From positions 3,348,001-3,412,000 of the forward strand of contig NZ_CP051685.1 in NCBI RefSeq assembly GCF_012849555.1: a stretch of 64,000 nt of DNA, read 5' to 3'. The translations under genes were made by a program, and so were the position numbers. Below are positions 39,299-48,960 of this stretch, piece by piece (positions within the stretch are counted from its first letter, which is position 1; each line of letters begins with the position of its first letter). The DNA is from Massilia forsythiae (GTDB taxonomy: Bacteria; Pseudomonadota; Gammaproteobacteria; Burkholderiales; Burkholderiaceae_D). The notes beneath the pieces were generated by a model. That model was not told where the DNA came from. It searched no databases and was given only the letters and a program-made list of their open reading frames with translations.

Positions 39299-40489
39299 AT
39301 GATGTCGTACCAAACCACGCCGATCGCCGCCGCGCCGGACGTCGCCCACCACGAACCGCGCGCGCCGGGCATCGACCTGCTGCGCGCGCTGGCCATCGTC
39401 ACGGTGATGCTGTACCACCTCGGCAGCCACGGCGTCGCCTTGCCGGCCTGGGTCGAGCACGGCTGGATGGGCGTGGACCTGTTCTTCGTGCTCAGCGGCT
39501 ACCTGATCGGCTGGCAGGTGCTGCGCACGGTGGCGCAGGGCGGCGCGCCGCGCTGGGGCCGCTTCCTGCTCGACCGTGCGCTGCGCATCCTGCCGGCCTA
39601 CTACGCGGTGCTGATCCTGTACGTGCTGCTGGGCCAGGGGCGCGAAGGCGGAAACCTGCAGCCGCTGTGGAAATTCGTCACCTTCATGCTCAACCTGGCG
39701 CCCGACTGGGAGCACGGCACCGCCTATTCGCACGCGTGGTCGCTGTGCGTCGAGGAGCATTTCTACTGGCTGTTTCCGCTGGCGGTGTGGTTGCTGGCGG
39801 GGCGGGCGCGCAAGCGGGCGAGCGGACGCCTGGTCGGCGCCCTGGCGCTCGCCATCGTGGCGGGCGGCATGCTGCTGCGGGGGGCGCTGTGGCAATGGCG
39901 GGTGGCGCCGCACCTCGCCGGCGGCGATACCGCCGCCGCCATCGGCGCGTATGTCGTGTCGCTCTACGATCCGACCTATGCGCGCCTGGACGGTTTGCTG
40001 CTGGGCGTGATGCTGGCGAGCGTACGCGCTTTCCGGCCGGCGTGGTGGACGCGCCTGCTGCGCCATCCGCGCCGTCTGCTGGCGGCCGGCTTCCTTGTCC
40101 TGTTCTGTTGCATGCGCATCGACGCGCTCGGCCCGATCGGCGCCCTGGTCCTGTTTCCGCTGGTGGCGCTCGGCTGCGCCTGCCTGCTGGCCGGCGCGCT
40201 CAGCCCGGCGACCCGGATCGGGCGGCGCCAGCTGCCGGGCGTGCGCACGCTGGCGCTGCTGGCCTTCAGCCTGTACCTGACGCACAAGCAGGTATATGCC
40301 TGGCTGGACGAATGGCTGCCGCAGGCGTTGCGCGCGGCGCCGCTGGCCGCCTTGCCGGTGTATGCGCTGGTGTCGCTGGCGGCCGCCGCGCTGCTGTACC
40401 TGGCGGTCGAACGGCCGGAGCTGCGCCTGCGCGTCAGGATGAGTATCAAGACAAGCGCGCGTGGTTCAGGATCAGCCACGCCACCGTGA
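39299..40489 (+). CDS. Acyltransferase-3 family membrane protein (OafA type), second copy
   Basis: A 396-residue membrane protein with about ten helices. The start motif APGIDLLRALAIVTVMLYHL, then HGWMGVDLFFVLSGYLIGWQ, RALRILPAYYAVLILYVLLG and SHAWSLCVEEHFYWLFPLA are hallmark acyltransferase-3 sequences; LALLAFSLYLTHKQVYAWLD and YLAVERPELRLR close the domain. It is only distantly similar to the copy at 37466-38548. The ATG at 39299 is followed by a second at 39302; the longer open frame upstream is not coding. The 3' end overlaps the next, convergent gene by 44 bp. Confidence 0.9.
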   Translation: MMSYQTTPIAAAPDVAHHEPRAPGIDLLRALAIVTVMLYHLGSHGVALPAWVEHGWMGVDLFFVLSGYLIGWQVLRTVAQGGAPRWGRFLLDRALRILPAYYAVLILYVLLGQGREGGNLQPLWKFVTFMLNLAPDWEHGTAYSHAWSLCVEEHFYWLFPLAVWLLAGRARKRASGRLVGALALAIVAGGMLLRGALWQWRVAPHLAGGDTAAAIGAYVVSLYDPTYARLDGLLLGVMLASVRAFRPAWWTRLLRHPRRLLAAGFLVLFCCMRIDALGPIGALVLFPLVALGCACLLAGALSPATRIGRRQLPGVRTLALLAFSLYLTHKQVYAWLDEWLPQALRAAPLAALPVYALVSLAAAALLYLAVERPELRLRVRMSIKTSARGSGSATPP

Positions 40490-40814
40490 TCACCACCATG
40501 CCGGTGAAGGTGACGCACGACCAGGTGAACCACCAGGCCGACAGCAATCCCGCCTGCAGCACCTTTTCGCACAGCAGGCCGAGGCCGAAGTCGAAGGCGG
40601 TGAGGAAGGACCAGCGCCGCAGGTAGACCGGCAGATAACGGCTCATGCGGCGGTTGTGCTGATGCGCGGCGTGGCGCTCGAACAGGTTGCGCGCGGCGCC
40701 GACGTCGTGGAACAGCCAGTCGAAGAACAGGAAGCGGTAGAGCAGGCGGCGCAGCGGCATCTCGGGCGCCGGGTCGCCGGTGGGGCGGGATGGTTGGTCC
40801 TGGTCGATGGTCAT
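40446..40814 (-). CDS. Small membrane protein of unknown function
   Basis: A 122-residue protein with conserved-looking LLYRFLFFDWLFHDVGAARN and LFERHAAHQHNRRMSRYLPV followed by hydrophobic segments (WSFLTAFDFGLGLLCEKVLQ, GLLSAWWFTWSCVTFTGMVV). Two to three membrane helices are predicted. The start MTIDQDQPSRPTGD at 40814 is preferred; a longer frame to 40898 exists but begins in repeat-containing DNA. The 3' end overlaps the acyltransferase gene in antisense. I do not recognise a family. Confidence 0.65.
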   Translation of the reverse strand: MTIDQDQPSRPTGDPAPEMPLRRLLYRFLFFDWLFHDVGAARNLFERHAAHQHNRRMSRYLPVYLRRWSFLTAFDFGLGLLCEKVLQAGLLSAWWFTWSCVTFTGMVVITVAWLILNHARLS

Positions 40815-40878
40815 GGTCGCACCGCGTGGTCGTGGACGTCCATGGTAGGGGATCGCAAGGGATCGGCGCGCGCGATGG

Positions 40879-40942
40879 CGTAGGGTGGACGGCTCCACCC
40901 GATGACATGCGTCAACGGAACGCGAATGCCATCCACCCTACG
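40879..40942. repeat. GTAGGGTGGAC-type inverted repeat
   Basis: CGTAGGGTGGA (40879-40889) and TCCACCCTACG (40932-40942) are perfect 11-bp inverted repeats, with GATGACATGCGTCAACGGAA-like sequence between them. It sits just after the cphA stop codon. This type of repeat is widespread in proteobacteria. Confidence 0.7.
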
Positions 40943-40949
40943 GGCGGGC

Positions 40950-43520
40950 TCAGGCCTCGGCCACCCGCCCGGCGATGTGCGCCAGCGCTTCGTCGACCTG
41001 GTCGATCAGGATCAGCGACAGGTCCCCGGGCTGCAGGCGCGCCAGGGCGCGGTCGATGGCGACGAATTCGCCCTTGATTTCCTCGACGTGGGTCGTGCGC
41101 GGGGCGCCGTCCAGGCCCTGGCGCAGCAGTGCCACGACTTCGCCTTCGGCGCGGCCGCGCTGGCACTGGTCTTCGTACAGCAGCACGTCGTCGAAGGCCT
41201 TGCCCAGGATGACGGTCTGTTCGCGGATGTCCTGGTCGCGGCGGTCGCCGGCGCCGCTGATCACCACCGAGCGGCGCCGCGCCGGCATGCCCTGCACGGC
41301 GTCGACCAGGGCGCTGATGGCGTCCGGGTTGTGGCCGTAGTCGGCGATCACGGTCGCGCCACGATAGTCGAACACGTTGAAGCGGCCGGGCGCGTTGTCG
41401 CTCTCGCCCACAAAAGTGCGCAGGCCGGCGCGGACCGTGTCCCAGGCGATGCCGACCGCCCAGGCGGCGGCCACCGAGGCCAGCACGTTCTCGACCTGGA
41501 AGCCGACCACACCGCCGCGCGTGATCGGCACGTCCGCGAAATCGATGCGTTCCTCGAACTTGCCCTGCGCCGCCACCAGCTGCCCTTTTTCGGCGTAGAC
41601 GATGCGGCGGCCCTGGGCGCGGTGCTGCTGCATCAGCGGCAGCGAGGCATCCTGGGCAAAGTAGGTGACGTCGCCGCGGGTGTTGTCGGCCATCGCCGCC
41701 ACCACCGGATCGGCCGCGTTCAGCACCGCCATGCCGCCGTCGGCGACGTTCTGCACGATCACGCGTTTCAGTACCGCCAGGTCTTCCAGCGTGGTGATGT
41801 AGTTCAGGCCGAGGTGGTCGCCGGCGCCGATGTTGGTCACCACCGCCACCTGGCAGCGGTCGAAGGCCAGGCCTTCGCGCAGCAGGCCGCCGCGCGCGGT
41901 CTCGAACACGGCGGCGTCGACGTCCGGGTGCATCAGCACGCTGCGCGCGCTGCGCGGGCCGCTGCAGTCGCCGCTGTCGATGCGCCGGTGGCCGATGTAC
42001 ACGCCGTCGGTGTTGGTCATGCCGGTGCGCAGGCCGGAGGCGGCCAGCAGGTGCGCGATCAGGCGCACCGTGGTGGTCTTGCCGTTGGTGCCGGTGACGG
42101 CCACCACCGGGATGCGGCCGTCGTCGCCGGGCGCGTACAGCGTGTCCATGATGGCTTCGCCGACCGCACGGCCCTTGCCGAACGAGGGCGAGATGTGCAT
42201 GCGCAGGCCGGGCGCGGCGTTCACCTCGACGATGCCGCCATGCTGTTCCTCGATCGGTTTCAGCACGCTGTCGCACACCAGGTCGACGCCGCAGATGTCC
42301 AGGCCGACCATGTGCGCCGCCGCCACCGCGCGCGCCGCCACTTCCGGGTGCACGTCGTCGGTGACGTCGGTGGCCGAGCCGCCGGTGGACAGGTTGGCGT
42401 TGTTGCGCAGCGTGACGCGCTGGCCTTTCGGCGGCACCGATTCGGCGTCGTAGCCCTGCTTGGCCAGGCTGGCCAGGGCGATGTCGTCGAAGCGGATCTT
42501 GGTCAGCGAGGTCGCGTGGCCGCTGCCCCGGCGCGGGTCGAGGTTGACGGTGTCGACCAGCTGGCGCACGCTGTGCACGCCGTCGCCGACCACGTGCGGC
42601 GGATCGCGGCGGGCGGCGGCCACCAGCTTGTTGCCGATCACCAGCAGGCGGTAGTCGTGGCCGGGCAGGTATTTTTCGACCATGATGTCGTCGCGGAATT
42701 CGGAGGCGGCATGGAAGCCGCCCGCCAGCTGCTCGTAGGTGGTGACGTTGACGGTCACGCCCTTGCCCTGGTTGCCGTCCTTCGGCTTGATCACCACCGG
42801 CAGGCCGATCTCCTGTGCCGCGGCCCAGGCATCGTCGGGGTCGGTCACCACGCGGCCCAGCGGCACCGGCACGCCGGCGGCGTCCAGCAGCTTCTTGGTC
42901 AATTCCTTGTCCTGGGCGATCGATTCGGCGATGGCGCCGGTGGCGTCGATCTCGGCGGCCTGGATGCGGCGCTGGCGGCTACCCCAGCCGAACTGCACCA
43001 GGCTGCCCTCGGTCAGGCGGCGGAACGGGATGTTGCGCGCCACCGCGGCGTGCACGATCGAGCCGGTGGACGGGCCCAGGCGCACGTCCTCGTCCAGGTC
43101 GCGCAGGCGCGCCAGCGCGCCTTCCAGGTCGAACGGCTGGTCGTTGCGGGCGGCGCTGCACAGCTGCTCGGCCAGTTCCAGCGCCAGCCGGCCCACGTCT
43201 TCCTCGCTGTACTCGACCACCACCTGGTAGATGCCGCGCTCCAGCGTGGCGGTGCTGCGGCTGAAGGTGACCGGGCAGCCGGCCTGCGCCTGCAGGGCGA
43301 GGGCCGCCACCGCCAGCACCTGCGCCAGCGGGATGGTGTCGTCGTGGCCGGTCGGCTGCAGCGGCCAGATTTCCGGGAATAGCGCGCCCAGGCGCGCCTC
43401 GAAGCCGGGCAGCGCGCCGATCGATTCTTCTTCCGGGGTGCAGGCGACGATCGCCTCCACCGAGGTGTGGTGGCTCCAGAGGTTGGGGCCGCGCAGGGCC
43501 CGTACGCGAGATACTTCCAT
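40950..43520 (-). CDS. cphA: Cyanophycin synthetase CphA
   Basis: An 856-residue CphA, which polymerises aspartate with arginine side chains into the nitrogen reserve cyanophycin using ATP. The N-terminal domain starts MEVSRVRALRGPNLWSHHTS. The ATP-grasp domain (about 200-460) includes LPVVIKPKDGNQGKGVTVNV and GGIVEVNAAPGLRMH. The Mur-ligase-like domain has an intact P-loop VTGTNGKTTTVRL at residues 475-487, followed by MTNTDGVYIGHRR, FETARGGLLREGLAF and VIADYGHNPDAISALVDAV. Start 43520 is used because it opens the conserved N-terminus. It follows the second synthetase gene by 94 bp and is transcribed with it. Confidence 0.95.
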   Translation of the reverse strand: MEVSRVRALRGPNLWSHHTSVEAIVACTPEEESIGALPGFEARLGALFPEIWPLQPTGHDDTIPLAQVLAVAALALQAQAGCPVTFSRSTATLERGIYQVVVEYSEEDVGRLALELAEQLCSAARNDQPFDLEGALARLRDLDEDVRLGPSTGSIVHAAVARNIPFRRLTEGSLVQFGWGSRQRRIQAAEIDATGAIAESIAQDKELTKKLLDAAGVPVPLGRVVTDPDDAWAAAQEIGLPVVIKPKDGNQGKGVTVNVTTYEQLAGGFHAASEFRDDIMVEKYLPGHDYRLLVIGNKLVAAARRDPPHVVGDGVHSVRQLVDTVNLDPRRGSGHATSLTKIRFDDIALASLAKQGYDAESVPPKGQRVTLRNNANLSTGGSATDVTDDVHPEVAARAVAAAHMVGLDICGVDLVCDSVLKPIEEQHGGIVEVNAAPGLRMHISPSFGKGRAVGEAIMDTLYAPGDDGRIPVVAVTGTNGKTTTVRLIAHLLAASGLRTGMTNTDGVYIGHRRIDSGDCSGPRSARSVLMHPDVDAAVFETARGGLLREGLAFDRCQVAVVTNIGAGDHLGLNYITTLEDLAVLKRVIVQNVADGGMAVLNAADPVVAAMADNTRGDVTYFAQDASLPLMQQHRAQGRRIVYAEKGQLVAAQGKFEERIDFADVPITRGGVVGFQVENVLASVAAAWAVGIAWDTVRAGLRTFVGESDNAPGRFNVFDYRGATVIADYGHNPDAISALVDAVQGMPARRRSVVISGAGDRRDQDIREQTVILGKAFDDVLLYEDQCQRGRAEGEVVALLRQGLDGAPRTTHVEEIKGEFVAIDRALARLQPGDLSLILIDQVDEALAHIAGRVAEA

Positions 43521-43614
43521 AAACCTTCGATCCTTAGTGTGGTCCGGCGCCGCGTCCGCGGACGCGCCGTGCGCCATGTCGGCCCGCTCCCGGCGGGCCC
43601 GTACTGATGATGGG

Positions 43615-45801
43615 TTAAGCGTGGGCGTGGGCCTTGGCGCCCACCGGCGCGCCGAAGGTGCGCAAGCCGGCGCAGATCAGGTCGTGCGGCACGTCCAGCG
43701 CCCAGGCGGCAGCCGCCGCGGCCAGCGCCGCCAGCGGCTGGTCGGCCACCTGCGCGCTCACCTTGTCCAGCGCCAGCAGCGTCGATTCGGCGGCGCCCTG
43801 GGCCAGCACGATGCGGCGCTGGCGCAAAAAGGCCACGCGGTGGCCGGCGTCGCGCCGCGCGCGCAGCGTGGCGTCCGTTTCGTCGGCGGCGTAGAACAGC
43901 ACCTCGCCGTCGCTGAACCCGGCCAGCTCGACCACGTCCGGATCGGCCGCGTTGAGGACCGCGGCGCCGTCGGACAGCACCACGTCGACCTGGCTGCGCA
44001 CCACGTTGGCCAGCGCGTCCCGGTCGCGGATGTACAGGTGCTCCACGTCGGCAATGCTGCCCATGTCGGTGACGATGCCGACCCGGCAGCGGTCGTAGGG
44101 CAGGCCGGATTCCAGGATGGTGCGCGCGTTCGATTCGAACACGGCGGCCTGCACGGTGCGGTTGATCAGCAGGCGCTGGCCGGCCTCGAAGCGGGTGCCG
44201 TCGCGCGCGTCGACCTGGCGCCGGTCGAGGAACAGGCCCTCGCGGTTGGCCACGCCGACATGCTTGCCGGCCAGGTGCAGCACGCTGCCGACCAGGCGCG
44301 CGGCCAGCGCCGCGTCCGTGGTGCCGGTCACGCCCACCAGCGGGATGCGGCCGCTCTCGCCGTCGGCGAACAGGTGCTCGACGATGGCCGCGCCGACCGG
44401 GCGCGCCTCGCCGCTGGCCGGCTTGATGTGGGCCAGCAGGCCCGGGCTGGCGTTGACTTCGATGATGGCGCCGCGCTGGTCAAGCAGCGGACGGCCGATG
44501 TCCTCGCACACCAGGTCGATGCCGGCGATGTCCAGGCCGACGATGCGCGCCGCCAGCGCCGCCATGTAGGCCACGTCCGGGTGCACCAGGTCGGTGACGT
44601 CGTCGGCGACGTTGCCGTTCAGCTGGATCAGCACCTTCTGGCCGGCCGCCGGGATGGACTGCGGCGTCATGCCCTGGCGCTTCAGTTGCAGCTGGTTTTC
44701 CTCGCTTTCGGCCGGCAGCACCGGGCTCAATGGAAATTCCTCGGCCTCACCGCGGCGCGGGTCGACGTTGATCTGGCTGTCGCACAGCTGCACGATGGTG
44801 GAAATCCCGTCGCCGCTGACCCACAGCGATTCGCCGCGCGCCGCCGCCACCACCTTCTGGCCGACCACCAGCAGGCGGTGCTCGCTGCCGGGCACGAAGC
44901 GCTCGACCAGCACCGCGCTCGATTCGCCTTCCTCGGACGCGATGGCATAGGCGGCATGCACGTCGGCTTCCGTCATCAGGTTGAGCGAGACGCCGCGGCC
45001 GTGGTTGGCGTCGACCGGCTTGACCACCACCGGCAGGCCGATGTCCTGCGCTTCGTCCCAGGCGGCGGCGGCGCTACGCACCAGGCTGCCTTCCGGCACC
45101 GGCACGCCGCACGAGGCCAGCAGGCTCTTGGTCAGGTCCTTGTCGCTGGCGATGCTCTCGGCGATGGCACTGGTGCGGTCGGTCTCGGCGGTCCAGATGC
45201 GGCGCTGGGCGGCGCCGTGGCCGAGCTGCACCAGGTTGCCGTCGGTCAGGCGGATCGCCGGGATGCGGCGCTCGGTGGCGGCATCGACGATGCTGTTGGT
45301 GGACGGGCCGAGGCAGAAGCGGTCGACCAGTTCGGTCAGTTCGAACACGGTAGCGGGCAGGTCGAACGCGGTGTCGTTGATGGCGGCCATCAAGAGGGCG
45401 TGGCCGGCCTTGAGGGCGGCGCGTCCGACCACCTCGTCGCGGGTGCGGAAGGCCATCTTGTAGATGCCGTCGTCGGCCGTGGAGCGGGTCTTGCCGAAGC
45501 CGGTCTTCATGCCGGCCAGGTTCTGCAGCTCCAGCACCACGTGTTCCAGGATATGGCCGCACCAGGTGCCGTCGCGCAGGCGCTCCAGGAAGCCGCCGCG
45601 TTCGCCGACGCCGCAGCGGTGCTCGACCAGGCCGGGCAGCCAGCCGGTCAGGCGTTCATACAGGCCGGCCAGGGTGTTCGAGGGGCATTCTTCGAGTTCG
45701 CCGAGGTCGAGCCATGCTTCGATGACAGGGCGGTAGGTCCAGATGTTCGGCCCACGCAGGTGGGTTACGCGAAGAATGTCGATGTCTTTCTTGTTCGTCA
45801 T
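43615..45801 (-). CDS. Second cyanophycin synthetase-like protein with degenerate P-loop (CphA' type)
   Basis: A 728-residue paralogue of the downstream cphA product. The N-terminal domain and ATP-grasp domain are well kept: MTNKKDIDILRVTHLRGPNI, LPVVVKPVDANHGRGVSLNL, GAIIEVNASPGLLAHIKPAS. In the Mur-ligase-like domain the P-loop reads VTGTTDAALAARLV (491-504) instead of the GTNGKTTT seen in cphA, so the Lys and Thr that bind ATP are gone. The protein also lacks most of the C-terminal domain that cphA carries (728 against 856 residues). It may add only aspartate, recycle dipeptides as CphA2 does, or serve as partner of CphA. Start 45801 is the conserved one; the open frame upstream to 46164 overlaps the divergent gene. 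Confidence 0.88.
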   Translation of the reverse strand: MTNKKDIDILRVTHLRGPNIWTYRPVIEAWLDLGELEECPSNTLAGLYERLTGWLPGLVEHRCGVGERGGFLERLRDGTWCGHILEHVVLELQNLAGMKTGFGKTRSTADDGIYKMAFRTRDEVVGRAALKAGHALLMAAINDTAFDLPATVFELTELVDRFCLGPSTNSIVDAATERRIPAIRLTDGNLVQLGHGAAQRRIWTAETDRTSAIAESIASDKDLTKSLLASCGVPVPEGSLVRSAAAAWDEAQDIGLPVVVKPVDANHGRGVSLNLMTEADVHAAYAIASEEGESSAVLVERFVPGSEHRLLVVGQKVVAAARGESLWVSGDGISTIVQLCDSQINVDPRRGEAEEFPLSPVLPAESEENQLQLKRQGMTPQSIPAAGQKVLIQLNGNVADDVTDLVHPDVAYMAALAARIVGLDIAGIDLVCEDIGRPLLDQRGAIIEVNASPGLLAHIKPASGEARPVGAAIVEHLFADGESGRIPLVGVTGTTDAALAARLVGSVLHLAGKHVGVANREGLFLDRRQVDARDGTRFEAGQRLLINRTVQAAVFESNARTILESGLPYDRCRVGIVTDMGSIADVEHLYIRDRDALANVVRSQVDVVLSDGAAVLNAADPDVVELAGFSDGEVLFYAADETDATLRARRDAGHRVAFLRQRRIVLAQGAAESTLLALDKVSAQVADQPLAALAAAAAAWALDVPHDLICAGLRTFGAPVGAKAHAHA

Positions 45802-46149
45802 GAAAATATCTTGGTGCGCGGCGCGACCTCTCTCCCACCGTGCAGCGTTGCCTATTGTGTGTGCCGGCCACATCGTTTTTCTATGGCGCACATGTTGTAT
45901 ACTTGCCGAAACGAAGCTTAACGCCCCGACTCGAATTCTGCCAGTCTTGCCGCCATGCGACAGGATACCGTAATTACCCGGCCGCTTCGACGCCGCGCTT
46001 GTCAACCGCAGCGCCTCCCGCGACGTTCCATCGTACAAGACTTGCGTGCCGAGGCGCGCCAGGTAATCCGAATCCCGTCGCAGATGCCGCGACACCGACT
46101 GCCCGATCATGCTCATCATGCACACCTCGCCCGCCAAGGGCGGCACCAA
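45802..46149. promoter_or_regulatory. Divergent promoter region between the cyanophycin synthetases and the ABC-transporter gene
   Basis: A 348-bp intergenic region shared by the two divergent operons. It holds no convincing gene, although the minus frame in phase with the synthetase stays open throughout. A TTGTATACTTG sequence at 45895-45905 could be part of a -10 region. Shared control of both transcription units is expected but no operator is recognised. Confidence 0.5.
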
Positions 46150-48429
46150 ATGACCACTCAACAACTCGTTCCCTCCGTGCCGCTGGCGGTCGCCGCCAGT
46201 TTCCTGCCCGAGCAGTGGCAGGCCGACGTCGAGAAAAAGCTTGCGCCAGGGGAAAACGTTTTGACCAGCGTCGAGGTTGACCTCGATGCGAAATTACGTT
46301 TCACGAAGGGCATCCTGGTGGTGACCAGCCGTCGCCTGCTGGCGCGCGCGCCCGGCGAAACAGCCTGGCGCGACTGGCCGTACCGCGCCGGCCTGGCGCT
46401 GCGCCACCACGACCACGCCGGCGTCGGCCACCTGGAACTGGTCGATGCCGACGGCCTGCTGGGCGCCTGGCGCTTCACGCTCGGCCAGAATCTGCAGGCG
46501 ATCCGCGTGGTCGACGCCTTTACGGACCAGGTCGAGAGCCACGTCTCCGGCCGCGCCGCCGGCGCGCCCGAGCAGCACGCCTGCCCGAGCTGCAAGGCGC
46601 CGCTGGACGCCGACCAGGAAGAGTGCGTCATCTGCACCAAGGTGCTGCACACGCCGCCGTCTACCTGGACCCTGCTGCGCCTGTGGCGCTTCGCCCGGCC
46701 GTACAAGGGGCAGCTGCTGCTGGGCTTCCTGCTGATGCTGGCCAGCACCGGCGCGCACCTGATCCCGCCGTACCTGACCATGCCGCTGATGGACAATGTC
46801 CTGATCCCGTACCAGAACGGCCACCAGATCGACAATTCCCTGGTCTACAAGTACATGGGCGGGCTGTTCGCCTCGGCCATCCTGGCCTGGGCGCTGGGCT
46901 GGGGCCGCACCTACGTGCTGGCGCTGGTGTCGGAACGGATGGGTGCGGACATGCGCTCGGAAACCTACGAACATTTGCTGCGCCTGTCGCTGGAATTTTT
47001 CGGCGGCAAGCGCACCGGCGACCTGATGAGCCGCATCGGCAGCGGCTCGGACCGCATCTGCGTGTTCCTGTCGCTGCACCTGCTGGACTTCCTGTCCGAC
47101 GTGCTCATGATCATCATGACCGGCGCCATCCTGTTTTCGATCAATGCCAAGCTGGCCCTGATCACGCTGGTGCCGCTGCCCTTCATCGCCTGGATGATCC
47201 ACGTGGTGCGCGACCGGCTGCGCACCGGCTTCGAGAAGATCGACCGCGTCTGGGGCGAGGTCACCAACGTGCTGGCCGACACCATCCCCGGCATCCGCGT
47301 GGTGAAAGCCTTCGCCCAGGAACAGCGCGAGGCGGCGCGCTTCCGCGAAGCCAACAAGCACAACCTGGCCGTCAACGACAAGCTGAACAGGGTGTGGTCG
47401 CTGTTCTCGCCGACGGTGTCGCTGCTGACCGAACTGGGCCTGCTCATCATCTGGTGCTTCGGCATCTGGCAGGTCAGCCACAGCGAGATCACGGTGGGCG
47501 TGCTGTCCGCCTTCATCGCCTACAGCGGCCGCTTCTATGTGCGCCTCGACTCCATGAGCCGCATCGTCTCGGTGACGCAGAAGTCGGCCTCGGCCGCCAA
47601 GCGCATCTTCGACATCCTCGACCACGTGTCGAGCGTGCCGGACCCGGTCAATCCGGCCAGGATCGACAAGGTCGAGGGCAGCATCGAGCTGCGCGAAGTC
47701 GGTTTCCGCTACGGCAACCGGGCGGTCAACCGCGGCATCTCGCTGAAGATCCGGGCCGGCGAGATGGTCGGCCTGGTCGGCCATTCCGGTTCCGGCAAGA
47801 GCACGCTGGTCAACCTGATCTGCCGCTTCTACGACGTGGCCGAGGGCGCCATCCTGCTGGACGGGCGCGACATCCGCTCGTTCGCGGTGGCCGACTACCG
47901 CCGCCACATCGGCCTGGTGCTGCAGGAACCCTTCCTGTTCTTCGGCACCATCGCCGAGAACATCGCCTACGGCAAGCCGGACGCCACCCGCGAGCAGATC
48001 ATCGCCGCGGCGCGCGCCGCCCACGCCCACGAATTCATCCTGCGCCTGCCACAGGGCTACGATTCGATGGTGGGCGAGCGCGGCCAGGGCCTGTCCGGCG
48101 GCGAGCGCCAGCGCATCTCGATCGCGCGCGCACTGCTGATCGACCCGCCGATCCTGATCCTGGACGAGGCGACCTCGTCGGTGGACTCGGAGACCGAAAA
48201 GGAAATCCAGAAGGCACTCGACAACCTGGTGCAGGGTCGCACCACCATCGCCATCGCGCACCGCCTGTCGACGCTGCACCGCGCCGACCGCCTGGTGGTG
48301 CTGGACCGCGGCGTGGTGGTGGAAGAGGGCAGCCACGACGAACTGATGGCGCGCGAGGGCGCCTACCACCGCCTGTACGAGGCGCAGGCGAGGAACGTGG
48401 ACCAGGACCCGGACGACGGCAATGCGTGA
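46150..48429 (+). CDS. ABC exporter-type protein associated with cyanophycin metabolism
   Basis: A 759-residue protein with three parts. Residues 1-140 form a PH-like N-terminal domain ([20 protein letters not shown]). Next is a zinc-ribbon motif [18 protein letters not shown]. Then comes a type IV ABC exporter with six-helix transmembrane domain (from [20 protein letters not shown]) and an ATPase (Walker [13 protein letters not shown], signature [10 protein letters not shown], Walker [15 protein letters not shown]). A full-length half-transporter of this form next to cphA genes is known in betaproteobacteria as 'cyanophycin metabolism-associated ABC transporter' in annotation pipelines (from memory). 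The transported molecule is unknown. Confidence 0.9.
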   Translation: MTTQQLVPSVPLAVAASFLPEQWQADVEKKLAPGENVLTSVEVDLDAKLRFTKGILVVTSRRLLARAPGETAWRDWPYRAGLALRHHDHAGVGHLELVDADGLLGAWRFTLGQNLQAIRVVDAFTDQVESHVSGRAAGAPEQHACPSCKAPLDADQEECVICTKVLHTPPSTWTLLRLWRFARPYKGQLLLGFLLMLASTGAHLIPPYLTMPLMDNVLIPYQNGHQIDNSLVYKYMGGLFASAILAWALGWGRTYVLALVSERMGADMRSETYEHLLRLSLEFFGGKRTGDLMSRIGSGSDRICVFLSLHLLDFLSDVLMIIMTGAILFSINAKLALITLVPLPFIAWMIHVVRDRLRTGFEKIDRVWGEVTNVLADTIPGIRVVKAFAQEQREAARFREANKHNLAVNDKLNRVWSLFSPTVSLLTELGLLIIWCFGIWQVSHSEITVGVLSAFIAYSGRFYVRLDSMSRIVSVTQKSASAAKRIFDILDHVSSVPDPVNPARIDKVEGSIELREVGFRYGNRAVNRGISLKIRAGEMVGLVGHSGSGKSTLVNLICRFYDVAEGAILLDGRDIRSFAVADYRRHIGLVLQEPFLFFGTIAENIAYGKPDATREQIIAAARAAHAHEFILRLPQGYDSMVGERGQGLSGGERQRISIARALLIDPPILILDEATSSVDSETEKEIQKALDNLVQGRTTIAIAHRLSTLHRADRLVVLDRGVVVEEGSHDELMAREGAYHRLYEAQARNVDQDPDDGNA

Positions 48430-48439
48430 GGATACAACG

Positions 48440-48928
48440 ATGACGATGTTTCAACCGGTCGTGCAGGCCGCCTTCCAATTGCGCCGCGACGCCTTCGGCA
48501 AGCTGGTGCTGACCAATGCCGAGGGCGAGGAATTCGTCGGCGTGACGCCGGTGCGCGCCTTTCCCGTGCAGGCGCCCACGCGCGGCATCTCGCTGGTACG
48601 CGACGGCGGCAAGGAAGTCGCCTGGATCGAGGACATGGCGGCGATCCCGTCGGAGGTCGCCCTGCTGGTGGCCGAGGAATTGGAGGGGCGCGAGTTCATG
48701 CCCGAGATCCGCTCGATCAGGAGCGTCTCCAGCTTCGCCACGCCGTGTACCTGGAGCGTGCAGACCGATCGCGGCGATACCGAGTTCGTGCTCAAGGGGG
48801 AAGAGGATATCCGCCGGCTGGGCGCGTTTTCCCTCTTGATCGCGGACAGCCACGGCATCCACTTCCTGATCCGCGACATGTTCGCGGTCGACAAGGGGAG
48901 CCGCAAGATCCTCGACCGGTTCCTTTAA
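48440..48928 (+). CDS. DUF1854 protein associated with cyanophycin metabolism
   Basis: A 162-residue soluble protein of the DUF1854 family. It contains FQLRRDAFGKLVLTNAEGEE, VTPVRAFPVQAPTRGISLVR and GKEVAWIEDMAAIPSEVALL, then TEFVLKGEEDIRRLGAFSLL and DSHGIHFLIRDMFAVDKGSR, all conserved in this family. The ABC-transporter gene ends just upstream; an ATG at 48422 would overlap it by 8 bp, and GAGGAT before 48440 favours the latter start. Co-occurrence with cphA suggests a role in the same pathway. Function unknown. Its stop at 48926-48928 is also the left boundary of the AT-rich island. Confidence 0.9.
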   Translation: MTMFQPVVQAAFQLRRDAFGKLVLTNAEGEEFVGVTPVRAFPVQAPTRGISLVRDGGKEVAWIEDMAAIPSEVALLVAEELEGREFMPEIRSIRSVSSFATPCTWSVQTDRGDTEFVLKGEEDIRRLGAFSLLIADSHGIHFLIRDMFAVDKGSRKILDRFL

Positions 48929-48960
48929 AAATTTTTTTAATAGCGTTAAATTTTAATTTA

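Noticed and set aside
45895-45905. TTGTATACTTG near the cyanophycin promoter as a second GntR operator
   Set aside because: It is only half symmetrical and so could be part of a -10 region; it lacks the full TTGTATACAA palindrome.
45802-46164. In-frame extension of the second cyanophycin synthetase to 46164
   Set aside because: It would overlap the divergent ABC gene and lengthen the conserved N-terminus by 121 residues unlike cphA; the ATG at 45801 opens the conserved sequence.
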